Shown piece by piece: positions 48,899 through 58,986 of a stretch of 64,000 nucleotides of DNA (position 1 is its first letter; each line of letters begins with the position of its first letter). The notes below the pieces were generated by a model. It made no database searches. It was not told the origin of the DNA and saw nothing but the letters and a program-made list of their open reading frames with translations. A program made the translations under genes and the position numbers. Source of the stretch: Pseudomonas alkylphenolica (GTDB lineage: Bacteria > Pseudomonadota > Gammaproteobacteria > Pseudomonadales > Pseudomonadaceae); assembly GCF_004025535.1 (NCBI RefSeq), contig NZ_QJRG01000034.1, positions 558,001-622,000 on the forward strand, given 5' to 3'.

Positions 48899-50764
48899 TT
48901 AAACCCACAGCTTCTTGATGTCACGCCCACCACAGGTCAGGTTGACCAGTGCACGGGTCACCATGACGGCGGTGAACATCGAAGTAAAAATCCCGAGGGA
49001 CATGGTTACCGCGAAGCCCTTCACCGGACCGGTACCCATGGCGAACAGAATGCCGCCGACCAGCAGAGTGGTCAGGTTGGCATCGACGATCGCCGAGTAA
49101 GCACGGTTGAAACCTTCGTGGATAGCGCGCTGCACCGACATGCCGGCCGCAAGTTCTTCGCGGATCCGGGAGAAGATCAGTACGTTGGCGTCAACCGCCA
49201 TACCCATGGTCAGTACGATACCGGCGATACCTGGCAGGGTCAGCGTTGCCCCCAGCAGCGACATCAGCGCCAGCAGCAACACCATGTTGCCCGCAAGGGC
49301 GATGGTGGCCAGCAGGCCAAAGAAGCGGTAGATCGCCATGATGAACAGCGAAACGAAGAGCATCCCCCACAGGGATGCATCGATACCCTTGGTGATGTTG
49401 TCAGCACCCAGGCTTGGGCCGATGGTGCGCTCTTCGGCGAAGTACATCGGTGCAGCCAGACCACCGGCACGCAGCAGCAGGGCCAGTTCCGACGACTCAC
49501 CCTGCCCGTTCAGGCCGGTGATACGGAACTGGCTGCCCAGCGGCGACTGAATGGTTGCCAGGCTGATGATCTTTTTCTCTTCCTTGAAGCTCTGGATCGC
49601 GACGTCTTTCTCGACGCCGTCAACCACCTGCTTCTCGTAGCGCGTCATCGGCCGTTGCTCGATGAAGATCACCGCCATGCTGCGACCGACGTTGCTGCGC
49701 GTGGCGCGGCTCATCAGCTCACCACCGTGACCATCCAGGCGAATGTTCACCTGTGGACGACCGTGCTCGTCAAAGCTGGCCTGCGCATCGGTCACCTGGT
49801 CACCGGTGATGATCAGGCCACGCTCGACTGCAGCAGAACGACCACCTTCACGGAACTCGAAGACTTCAGTGGTGGCTTTCGATGCACCCGGCTCGGCACC
49901 CAGACGGAACTCGAGGTTGGCGGTCTTGCCGAGAATACGCTTGGCTTCGGCGGTATCCTGAACACCTGGCAGCTCAACCACGATGCGGTTGGCACCCTGG
50001 CGCTGAACCAGCGGCTCGGCTACACCCAGCTCGTTGACCCGGTTACGGACCGTGGTCAGGTTCTGCTTGATCGAGTATTCACGAATCTCTGCAATCTTCG
50101 CTGGCGTAATCGCCAGATGCAGCACCGACAGGCCGTTGCGCTCGGTGGTGGTCAACTCGAAATCATTGAAATTCTTGCGGATCAGGTTACGGGCCTGTTC
50201 GCGGGACGCATCATCGGAGAAGCCCAGCTGAATGCCGCCATCTTGTTGCGGCAGGCTGCGGTAGCGAACACGCTCCTTGCGCAGCAGGCTTTTGACTTCG
50301 CCTTCGTAAACCTTCAGACGGGCAACCATGGCCTTGTCCATGTCTACTTCGAGCAGGAAGTGCACACCACCCGACAAGTCCAGACCCAGCTTCATCGGGC
50401 TTGCGCCCAGGTTACGCAGCCATTGCGGAGTGGTCGGCGCCAGGTTCAGTGCAACAACATAGTCATCACCCAGTGCCTTGCGTACAACATCCTTGGCTGG
50501 AAGTTGGTCTTCCTGCTTGGTCAGGCGCACCAATGCGCCCTTGCCCTTCTGGCCCAGGCTTGCATCCTTGACCTGAATACCGGCATCGGCAAGCGCTTTG
50601 CTTACACGATCCAGATCACCCTGGGTGACCTGCAGCGCCGTACTGGCACCGCTGACCTGAACGGCCGGATCATCAGGATAGAGATTGGGAGCGGAATAAA
50701 TAAAACCGATCGCCAGTACCACCAGGATCAGTGCGTATTTCCACAGAGGGTATTTGTTCAGCAT
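48899..50764 (-). CDS. secD: Protein translocase subunit SecD
   Basis: Membrane protein of 621 residues. The first helix is 'WKYALILVVLAIGFIYSAP', followed by a large periplasmic domain with 'GLDLSGGVHFLLEVDMDKA', and five C-terminal helices with 'GMAVDANVLIFSRIREEL'. Start taken as ATG 50764 rather than the GTG one codon before. Follows yajC. Confidence 0.97.
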   Translation of the reverse strand: MLNKYPLWKYALILVVLAIGFIYSAPNLYPDDPAVQVSGASTALQVTQGDLDRVSKALADAGIQVKDASLGQKGKGALVRLTKQEDQLPAKDVVRKALGDDYVVALNLAPTTPQWLRNLGASPMKLGLDLSGGVHFLLEVDMDKAMVARLKVYEGEVKSLLRKERVRYRSLPQQDGGIQLGFSDDASREQARNLIRKNFNDFELTTTERNGLSVLHLAITPAKIAEIREYSIKQNLTTVRNRVNELGVAEPLVQRQGANRIVVELPGVQDTAEAKRILGKTANLEFRLGAEPGASKATTEVFEFREGGRSAAVERGLIITGDQVTDAQASFDEHGRPQVNIRLDGHGGELMSRATRSNVGRSMAVIFIEQRPMTRYEKQVVDGVEKDVAIQSFKEEKKIISLATIQSPLGSQFRITGLNGQGESSELALLLRAGGLAAPMYFAEERTIGPSLGADNITKGIDASLWGMLFVSLFIMAIYRFFGLLATIALAGNMVLLLALMSLLGATLTLPGIAGIVLTMGMAVDANVLIFSRIREELAAGMSVQRAIHEGFNRAYSAIVDANLTTLLVGGILFAMGTGPVKGFAVTMSLGIFTSMFTAVMVTRALVNLTCGGRDIKKLWV

Positions 50765-50784
50765 CACGCCGCCCGTTCAAGACG

Positions 50785-50805
50785 CGGGGCGCCTTGCGCG
50801 CCCCG
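50785..50805. repeat. Hairpin between yajC and secD
   Basis: CGGGGCGC, 5-base loop, GCGCCCCG in the short gap between yajC and secD. No T-run, so it more likely tunes mRNA processing or partial termination than ends transcription. Confidence 0.45.
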
Positions 50806-50827
50806 TCGATTGGTAAAAAACTGAAAC

Positions 50828-51166
50828 TTAGATCGCTTTGAGCGTGCCTTTTGGCAGGGTCGCGGCTACGGCGCCCTTCTGGAACTTCAGCTCTACGTTA
50901 TCGGAAACTTCCAGTACTACGAAGTCATCGGCAACTTTGACGATCTTGCCAGCGATACCGCCGTTGGTGACAACTTCATCACCTTTTTGCAGGTTGCTCA
51001 GCAGGTTCTTCTGTTCTTTGGCACGTTTGGCCTGTGGACGCCAGATCATCAGGTAGAAGATGACCAGGAAGCCAACCAGGAAAATCCACTCAAAGCCGGT
51101 ACCGGCTGGGCCAGCAGCGGCAGGGGCAGCAGCGTCCGCGTAAGCGGCGGGGATCAGAAAGCTCAT
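50828..51166 (-). CDS. yajC: Sec translocon accessory protein YajC
   Basis: Protein of 112 residues with one helix ('FEWIFLVGFLVIFYLMIW') and a cytoplasmic basic segment ('RPQAKRAKEQKNLLSNLQKG'). Partner of SecDF. 46 bases after tgt. Confidence 0.96.
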   Translation of the reverse strand: MSFLIPAAYADAAAPAAAGPAGTGFEWIFLVGFLVIFYLMIWRPQAKRAKEQKNLLSNLQKGDEVVTNGGIAGKIVKVADDFVVLEVSDNVELKFQKGAVAATLPKGTLKAI

Positions 51167-51212
51167 TTAGCACTCCAGTTGCAATCAGTACTTGTTAGGG
51201 ATCGACAGAACA

Positions 51213-53392
<2,180 letters not shown>

Positions 53393-53459
53393 GATGGTGT
53401 TCGGTTTGACAGGGCCGCAAAGTTTAGCCGAAAAGACAAAAATTCACCATGAAAGCTAA

Positions 53460-53488
53460 TTGACCAACGGTAGGCACCTCTCTATACT
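53460..53488 (+). promoter_or_regulatory. Promoter of tRNA-Leu
   Basis: TTGACC (53460-53465), 17-base spacer, TATACT (53483-53488), close to consensus and placed 12 bases before the tRNA. Confidence 0.75.
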
Positions 53489-53500
53489 TCGCCGCCACAA

Positions 53501-53585
53501 GCCCTGATGGCGGAATTGGTAGACGCGGCGGATTCAAAATCCGTTTTCGAAAGGAGTGGGAGTTCGAGTCTCCCTCGGGGCACCA
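53501..53585 (+). tRNA. tRNA-Leu (anticodon CAA)
   Basis: 85 bases including an encoded CCA end. The acceptor stem pairs GCCCTGA with TCGGGGC. The anticodon arm GCGGA/TCCGT holds loop TTCAAAA with anticodon CAA, reading UUG. The long variable arm is typical of tRNA-Leu, and TTCGAGT is the T-loop. Lone tRNA gene with its own promoter and terminator. Confidence 0.95.
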
Positions 53586-53593
53586 AACGCATG

Positions 53594-53622
53594 AAAAAGC
53601 CGACTTAATCGTCGGCTTTTTT
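53594..53622. terminator. Terminator of tRNA-Leu
   Basis: AAAAAGCCGAC, loop TTAATC, GTCGGCTTTTTT: strong hairpin with a T-run. Also symmetrical enough to end the convergent agmatine operon. Confidence 0.9.
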
Positions 53623-53661
53623 GTGGGCGTCATTCTGGCAATCCGCTGGGTAACGCCCGCC

Positions 53662-54786
53662 TCAGACCTGCGGCAGCTGGTGAGTCACACAGTGAATACC
53701 GCCCCCACCCGCAGCAATCGCATCGATGTTCAACTGCACCACATCACGGTCCGGATACAGTTCGGTCAGCAGGTCGAAGGCCTTCGCATCCGCAGCCTTG
53801 TCACCAAACTGCGGGGCAATGACCGCGCCGTTGATGACGAAGTAGTTGATGTAGCCTGCGGCAAAGTCGGGGTTATTCTTGCTGAACCGGCTGTTGCGCG
53901 GTTTCAGCGGTGGCGACACGGTGTGCACCTTGAGCTTGCGGCCGTCGGCATCTGTGGCGTTGTTGAGTATCTCCAGATGTGCCTTGGTCACCTTGTGATC
54001 ATAGGAGTCGGGGTCCGTATCTAGGTTGGCGATGATCACCCCGGGCTCAACAAAGCGCGCATAGAAATCGACATGGGCATCGGTGATGTCTTTGCCCTTG
54101 ATGCCCGGCAGCCAGATGATCTTGCGCAACCCCAGCCGCGCCTTGAGCTCTTCCTCGACTTCAGCCTTGCTCCAGTCACGATTACGGTTGGCATTGATCC
54201 AGCAGCTCTCGGTCATGATCCCGGTGCCATGCCCGTCTACTTCGATACCACCACCCTCGCCCACCAGTTCGCTACGCAGGTAAGTCGCTTCGGCATCGTC
54301 AGCCAACAGTCGCGCCACACGGGCATCGTAGCCGTGCTGCTGCTTATTGCCCCAGCCATTGAAGTTGAAATCGACTGCTCCCAGGTCACCCTGTTCGGTA
54401 ATGACAAAGTTGGCGCCGATGTCACGCATCCAGATGTCGTCCAGTTCGGTGACGACAAAGGTGGTGTTCTTGTTGCCGCACAGCTCCTCGGCCAGGTCGC
54501 GTTCGTGCGCGCGGCACAGCACGACCACCGGTTGGTAACGGGCAATGGTACGGGCAATCAGGCCGATGGCTTCCTGCACATCGGCAGTGAAGTCTTCCCA
54601 GATGGCCTCCTGTGCGCCAAATGAAACGTAGGCACACACCTGTTTGTCGCCCTCATCCGGCATGAACCACTGCTTGCCCCCAGCCGCCAGCGACCGCGGA
54701 ACACTCAGACCAAAGCCCATGGAGGCGACCAGACCGAGGCCTGCGGTCGCTGAAACCTGCTTTATAAACTCACGACGCGTTGGCAT
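53662..54786 (-). CDS. Tat-exported agmatine deiminase / peptidylarginine-deiminase-family protein
   Basis: Guanidine-modifying enzyme of 374 residues with a twin-arginine signal ('TRREFIKQVSATAGLGLVAS', cleavage near 'SLAAG'), so it should be folded before export to the periplasm. The catalytic domain is an AguA paralogue: 'LDDIWMRDIGANFVI' holds the Asp that binds the guanidine, 'DAHVDFYARFVEPGV' the general base His/Asp, and 'GGGGIHCVTHQLPQV' the nucleophilic Cys. All key residues are present. It ends the operon aguA-aguB-binding protein-this gene. This matches, as I recall, the agu2ABCA' operon described in some P. aeruginosa strains. Substrate may be agmatine or another guanidino compound. 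Confidence 0.88.
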   Translation of the reverse strand: MPTRREFIKQVSATAGLGLVASMGFGLSVPRSLAAGGKQWFMPDEGDKQVCAYVSFGAQEAIWEDFTADVQEAIGLIARTIARYQPVVVLCRAHERDLAEELCGNKNTTFVVTELDDIWMRDIGANFVITEQGDLGAVDFNFNGWGNKQQHGYDARVARLLADDAEATYLRSELVGEGGGIEVDGHGTGIMTESCWINANRNRDWSKAEVEEELKARLGLRKIIWLPGIKGKDITDAHVDFYARFVEPGVIIANLDTDPDSYDHKVTKAHLEILNNATDADGRKLKVHTVSPPLKPRNSRFSKNNPDFAAGYINYFVINGAVIAPQFGDKAADAKAFDLLTELYPDRDVVQLNIDAIAAGGGGIHCVTHQLPQV

Positions 54787-54828
54787 CTGTTTGACTCTCT
54801 ATCAAATCGCTTTTCGGGTACCGGGCAG

Positions 54829-55932
54829 TCAACTGCCCGGTGCGGTCTTGAACTTGGTCCACACGCGCATCCGCGCACGCATGTCGGACTGTGGAATGTC
54901 CTTGCCGGTGACCAGACGGTCGAATGTCGCCTCCGGCGGGTAAATATCCGGATTGTTGCGCATCTGCGCGTCGACATCCGGACGCGCCTTGGCGTTCGAA
55001 GTCGGGTAGCCGGTGAAATTGCTGATGGCCGCCATGTTTTGCGGGCGCATGACAAAGTTGATGAAGGTATAGGCGTACTCCGGGTGTTTGGCATCGACCG
55101 GAATGGCCATGTTGTCCATCCACACCGTGGTGCCCTCTTTGGGGATGCGGTACTGGAAGCTGACTTTCTTGCCGGCCGAGTCCGCCGTACGCTGGGCCTG
55201 GGTCATGTCGCCGCTGTATCCCAGGGACAGGCACAGGTTGCCGTTGACCAGGTCCGTCACCGGTTGCGACTGGAACTTGCGGATGTACGGCCTGATGGTG
55301 AGCAACAACTCGCTGGCGGCGGCCAGGTCTTCGCGCTTCGCGCTGCGCGGGTCGCGGCCCAGGTAGTTGAGCACTACCGCCAGCACCTCGTCGGGCGAGT
55401 CGATCATCGAAATCCCGCAATCGGCGAATTTCGCGGCCATTTCCGGCTTGAACAACAGGTCAAGACTGTTTACGGGTGCATCCGCCAGGCGCTGGCGGAT
55501 CTGCTCATCGTTGTATGTCAGGCCGATGGTGCCCCAGGTGTAGGGCACCGTCGCCTTGGCGGCATGCGGGTAGTGGGTGCGCAGCTTCTGCAGGCCAGGC
55601 TCGATGTCGTTCAACGACTCAAGCTTTGCCGGGTCCAGTGCCTGCAAGCTGCCAGCGCGCATAAGCCGTTCGGCCACGGTGTCGCCGGGGAAGATCAGGT
55701 CGTAACCACTGCCCCCGGTCATCAGCTTGGCTTCCAGCACCTCGCTGCCGTCCATCACATCGTAGATCACCTTGATTCCGGTTTCGGCGGTGAACCTGGA
55801 CAAGGTGTCTTCGGCAAAGTAATCGGCCCAGTTGTACAGGCGCAAGGTCTTGTCCTCAGCGTGAACCGAAGCGCCGGTCGTCCCCAGCGCCAGGCCAAGG
55901 GTGAACAGCAAGTGCGTGCGACGGATGTTCAT
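54829..55932 (-). CDS. PotF-like polyamine/agmatine-binding periplasmic protein in the agu operon
   Basis: Binding protein of 367 residues. The signal peptide ends 'SVHA' near residue 25 and is followed by 'LRLYNWADYFAEDTLSRF', the PotF/SpuD signature. 'MTGGSGYDLIFPGDTVAERL', 'YTWGTIGLTYN' and 'LSLGYSGDMTQAQ' cover the ligand pocket. ATG 55932 follows AAGGGG. No permease genes adjoin it. Position within the agu operon suggests agmatine or putrescine as ligand, either for uptake or for handing substrate to the exported deiminase. It has its own paralogue at 8348. Confidence 0.88.
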   Translation of the reverse strand: MNIRRTHLLFTLGLALGTTGASVHAEDKTLRLYNWADYFAEDTLSRFTAETGIKVIYDVMDGSEVLEAKLMTGGSGYDLIFPGDTVAERLMRAGSLQALDPAKLESLNDIEPGLQKLRTHYPHAAKATVPYTWGTIGLTYNDEQIRQRLADAPVNSLDLLFKPEMAAKFADCGISMIDSPDEVLAVVLNYLGRDPRSAKREDLAAASELLLTIRPYIRKFQSQPVTDLVNGNLCLSLGYSGDMTQAQRTADSAGKKVSFQYRIPKEGTTVWMDNMAIPVDAKHPEYAYTFINFVMRPQNMAAISNFTGYPTSNAKARPDVDAQMRNNPDIYPPEATFDRLVTGKDIPQSDMRARMRVWTKFKTAPGS

Positions 55933-55933
55933 G

Positions 55934-56842
55934 TCAAACCCCTTGAGTCTTCCAGCATGCGTTGACTTGACGGCCATCGAGGCCATGGAGCGCGGCGTAC
56001 ATCTCCGGACGCCGGTCGCGGTAGATCCCCCAGGTCAGGCGCTCTTCACGCATCAACGCCAGATCCAGCGCCTGCACCAGCACGCCGGGCGTGGTGCGGT
56101 CCGCTTCAACCAGCAGCTTGCCTTTGTGGTTGGAGATGAACGATGAGCCGTAAAAGGTCATTTGCAGTTCGGGGTCGGTGGTGGCCGCCTCAAGCCCCAC
56201 GCGATTGGCCGCCACCACCGGCAGGATGTTGGCCGCAGCATGGCCGCGCATCGCCATCTGCCAGTGATCGCGCGAATCCAGCTCGGCTGCGCCCGGCTCT
56301 GAGCCGATGGCCGTTGGAAACAGCAACACTTCGGCGCCCATCAACGCCAGGCAACGTGCGGTTTCCGGGAACCACTGGTCCCAGCAGATACCCACGCCCA
56401 GGCGCCCGTAGGCAGTGTCCCAGACCCGGAAGCCGGTATCGCCGGGGCTGAAGTACTCTTTCTCCTGATAACCGATGGCGTTGGGGATGTGCGTCTTGCG
56501 GTATACGCCCAACAGGCGGCCGTCGGCATCGGCCACGCTCAACGAATTGAAGTAGGCGTTGCCGGCTTTTTCGAACCAGCTCAACGGCAGCACCACGCCG
56601 AGCTCGGCGGCCAGCGCGGCAAAGCGCTTGAGCACCTTGCTGTGTTGATATTCCTCGGCCAGCGCCAAGTGCTTGTGGTGCTGCTCAATACAAAAATACG
56701 GCGTCGCGAACAACTCCTGCAGCAGGATCACCTGGGCCCCTTGCGCGGCGGCTTTACGCACCAGCGCCTCGGCCTGGTCGAGGTTGCCCTGCAAGTTCCA
56801 GCTGCATGGCATCTGCGTGGTAGCAACGGTCAGCAGTGTCAT
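55934..56842 (-). CDS. aguB: N-carbamoylputrescine amidohydrolase
   Basis: Nitrilase-family enzyme of 302 residues converting N-carbamoylputrescine to putrescine, CO2 and ammonia. The triad is Glu in 'ILLQELFATPYF', Lys in 'YRKTHIPNAIGYQEKEYF' and Cys in 'GVGICWDQWFPETARC'. It lies 4 bases after aguA; the next gene starts 1 base past its stop. Chromosomal pseudomonads normally have another aguBA elsewhere, so this may be a second copy. Confidence 0.93.
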   Translation of the reverse strand: MTLLTVATTQMPCSWNLQGNLDQAEALVRKAAAQGAQVILLQELFATPYFCIEQHHKHLALAEEYQHSKVLKRFAALAAELGVVLPLSWFEKAGNAYFNSLSVADADGRLLGVYRKTHIPNAIGYQEKEYFSPGDTGFRVWDTAYGRLGVGICWDQWFPETARCLALMGAEVLLFPTAIGSEPGAAELDSRDHWQMAMRGHAAANILPVVAANRVGLEAATTDPELQMTFYGSSFISNHKGKLLVEADRTTPGVLVQALDLALMREERLTWGIYRDRRPEMYAALHGLDGRQVNACWKTQGV

Positions 56843-56846
56843 GGCG

Positions 56847-57899
56847 TTACCCCTTCACCGGCCAGGCAGGCTGTTGCTGGGTGATGCAATGCACACCACC
56901 GCCACCGTGGGCCAGATGGTTGATCTGCACCGGTACCACTTCGCGCCCCGGGAAGGCCTTGGCCAGCACTTGGGCCGCAGCCTGATCGGCCTCAATGCCG
57001 TAGGCCGGCATGATGATCGCGCCATTGGCGATATAGAAATTGGTGTACGAGGCACAGAACACTTCGGCATCGACATCCACCGCCTCGCTGGCTTCGAATA
57101 GCTCAAGCATTTCAAAGTGCCGCCCTTGCGCATCGGTGGCCAACTCCAGCGCCCGACGGTTTTCCCGCGCGACCTTGGCATACACCGAACTCTGGTCACG
57201 GGTGGCATCAACCAGCAGGACCCCGGGACGGGCAAACGCGCAGACGCCATCGACGTGGCCGTCGGTCATGTCGCCGGTGACATAGTCCGGGTCGCCCGGC
57301 AGCCAGATGGTTTTTTTCACCCCGAGAAAGCGCGTGAATATCTCCTCGATGTCGGCCTTGGTCATACCCGGATTGCGGTTGGGATTGAGCAATACCGACT
57401 CGGTGGTGATCAGAGTGCCTTCGCCGTCAACATGGATGGCGCCGCCTTCGTTGCTCAAGGCCGTGCCGAAACAGTTCAGGCCGAGCTGGTTGAGCACCCG
57501 CCGCGCCAGGCTTTCGTCCAGGTCATGCGCCGACTTGCCGCCCCAGGCATTGAAGCGCCAGCTGACACCGGCCAGCCCGTGTTGCGGGTGGCAGATAAAG
57601 CTCGGGCCGGAATCCCGGCACCAGCTGTCGTTGACCGCCTGTTCGATCAGCTCGATGTTCGCTCCGCACAGATCGCTGGCGCTGGCTCGGGCCGAAGGGT
57701 CAACCACCATCTTCACCGGTTCGAAACGCGCAATGGCATTGGCAACCCGGGCAAAGTCCACCTGCACCTGCTCCAGCGTCACACCCCAGCCCGACTCCCA
57801 CAAGGCCTGGTTATGCGGCCAGACCATCCAGGTCGCTGCATGGTTTACCCACTCTGCGGGCATGAACCAACCAGTGTTCAGATCGCCGTTGCGCTGCAT
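56847..57899 (-). CDS. aguA: Agmatine deiminase (cytoplasmic)
   Basis: Enzyme of 350 residues converting agmatine to N-carbamoylputrescine. 'EWVNHAATWMVWPHNQALW' is the N-terminal hallmark; 'NDSWCRDSGPSFICH', 'TDGHVDGVCAFARPGV' and 'HGGGGVHCITQQQPAWP' hold the catalytic Asp, His and Cys. There is no signal peptide, in contrast to the paralogue at 53662. ATG 57899 has AGGTGA 5 bases before it; the GTG three codons earlier has no site. First gene of the operon. Confidence 0.94.
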   Translation of the reverse strand: MQRNGDLNTGWFMPAEWVNHAATWMVWPHNQALWESGWGVTLEQVQVDFARVANAIARFEPVKMVVDPSARASASDLCGANIELIEQAVNDSWCRDSGPSFICHPQHGLAGVSWRFNAWGGKSAHDLDESLARRVLNQLGLNCFGTALSNEGGAIHVDGEGTLITTESVLLNPNRNPGMTKADIEEIFTRFLGVKKTIWLPGDPDYVTGDMTDGHVDGVCAFARPGVLLVDATRDQSSVYAKVARENRRALELATDAQGRHFEMLELFEASEAVDVDAEVFCASYTNFYIANGAIIMPAYGIEADQAAAQVLAKAFPGREVVPVQINHLAHGGGGVHCITQQQPAWPVKG

Positions 57900-57909
57900 G
57901 TTTCTCACC

Positions 57910-57991
57910 TTTCAGTTAAGGGATATTAATTACTGAAAACCGCTGCCGCGGTAAGAGATTCCATGCTATGGCTTCATAATTGCGCGAACAA
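57910..57991 (-). promoter_or_regulatory. aguA promoter region with palindromic operator candidates
   Basis: Minus strand TTGTTC (57986-57991), 17-base spacer, TAGCAT (57963-57968). The palindrome CCATGCTATGG (57961-57971) covers the -10. A second inverted repeat, TTTCAGT (57910-57916) and ACTGAAA (57932-57938), lies in the leader just before the ribosome site. These are candidate targets of the divergent LysR protein or a polyamine-responsive repressor. Confidence 0.45.
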
Positions 57992-58031
57992 ACGATAGAT
58001 TTAGCCGACAACTGATTAGTAGAGCTTATCG

Positions 58032-58904
58032 ATGCTAAAGCACTGGCCTCCCTTGAATGCCCTGCGCGGATTTGAAGCGGCCGCTCGCCTGGGCAGCTTT
58101 CACAAGGCTGCCGAAGAGCTGCACCTGACCCAGTCGGCGATCAGCCAGCAGATACGCAGCCTGGAAACCTTCCTCGAGCAGCCGCTGTTCTTTCGCAACG
58201 GCCGCAGCGTCAGCCTGACCGATGCCGGTTACGACCTGCAAAGCACCACCCAGGCCATGCTGCAGCAGTTGTCTGTAGGCATCCGCCGTCTTGAGCAATA
58301 CCGCAAGCCCAATCAGTTGGTGGTCAACACCACCCCGGCCTTTGCCCGGCACTGGCTGCTGCCTCGATTGGGGGATTTCCATCGTCAGCATCCAGAGGTG
58401 GATTTGTGGCTGTTCACCAGCTTTGACCCACCCGACATGGCGACGCAGACCATCGACCTGAGTGTGCGCGATGACCTCAGCGCCCAGGCCGAGTGCAGCC
58501 ACCAGACCCTGTTTCGTGACCGCCTGTATCCGGCCTGCCATCCTGATCTGCTCAAGGTTCCTGTGGAGCAGCGCACCACCTTGCATGGGGAGCGGGAAAT
58601 GGACTGGAGCCATTGGCTGGTCGAGGGCGGCGAAGCGGTAGGCCAGCGCAGTAACGGCCTGAATTTTTCCGATCCCGGGCTGCTGCTCGATGCGGCGTGT
58701 GCCGGTCATGGAATTGCGCTGGTGAGCAAGTTGCTGTCGACACAAGCCTGCGCTCAGGGCCTGCTACAACCGCTGTGCGAACAGACCGTGCGCGGGCCCG
58801 ACTGGAGTTGCCTGATTCATCGCGACAGCGAGAAGAGCCCGCTGACGCGAAGCTTCAGCACCTGGTTGCAGGCGAGCCTGGCAGTTGAAGGGGGAGCATG
58901 CTGA
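58032..58904 (+). CDS. LysR-family regulator (GcvA-like), probable control of the agu operon
   Basis: Regulator of 290 residues. The N-terminal winged HTH ('LGSFHKAAEELHLTQSAISQ') is followed by an effector-binding domain ('VVNTTPAFARHWLLPRLGDF', 'GHGIALVSKLLSTQA'). It belongs to the GcvA/AmpR-like subgroup by its 'LPPLNALRGFEAAARLGSF'-type opening. It lies divergent from aguA with 132 bases between, the classical arrangement for a LysR protein and its target. Effector, perhaps agmatine or N-carbamoylputrescine, is inferred. Confidence 0.87.
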   Translation: MLKHWPPLNALRGFEAAARLGSFHKAAEELHLTQSAISQQIRSLETFLEQPLFFRNGRSVSLTDAGYDLQSTTQAMLQQLSVGIRRLEQYRKPNQLVVNTTPAFARHWLLPRLGDFHRQHPEVDLWLFTSFDPPDMATQTIDLSVRDDLSAQAECSHQTLFRDRLYPACHPDLLKVPVEQRTTLHGEREMDWSHWLVEGGEAVGQRSNGLNFSDPGLLLDAACAGHGIALVSKLLSTQACAQGLLQPLCEQTVRGPDWSCLIHRDSEKSPLTRSFSTWLQASLAVEGGAC

Positions 58905-58922
58905 CGGCGACCGTTTCGCGCT

Positions 58923-58984
58923 CGATCGCAGGCTTCGCCTGCTCCCACAATCATCCGCTACACCGCAGACCTGTGGGAGTGCCC
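58923..58984. repeat. REP pair, partly degraded
   Basis: CGATCGCAGGCTTCGCCTGC (58923-58942) followed by TCCCACA, and the inverted start 'CTGTGGGAGTGCC' at 58971-58983. This resembles the Pseudomonas GTGGGAGCAGGC...GCCTGCGA repeat family, between convergent genes. Confidence 0.6.
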
Positions 58985-58986
58985 CA

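Noticed and set aside
49118..50824. Plus-strand frame of 568 codons antisense to secD
   Set aside because: Same shadow effect; no start signal or domain.
53501..53585. tRNA-Leu as a phage or island attachment site
   Set aside because: No integrase gene and no duplicate of the tRNA 3' end seen within the window; kept only as a boundary observation.
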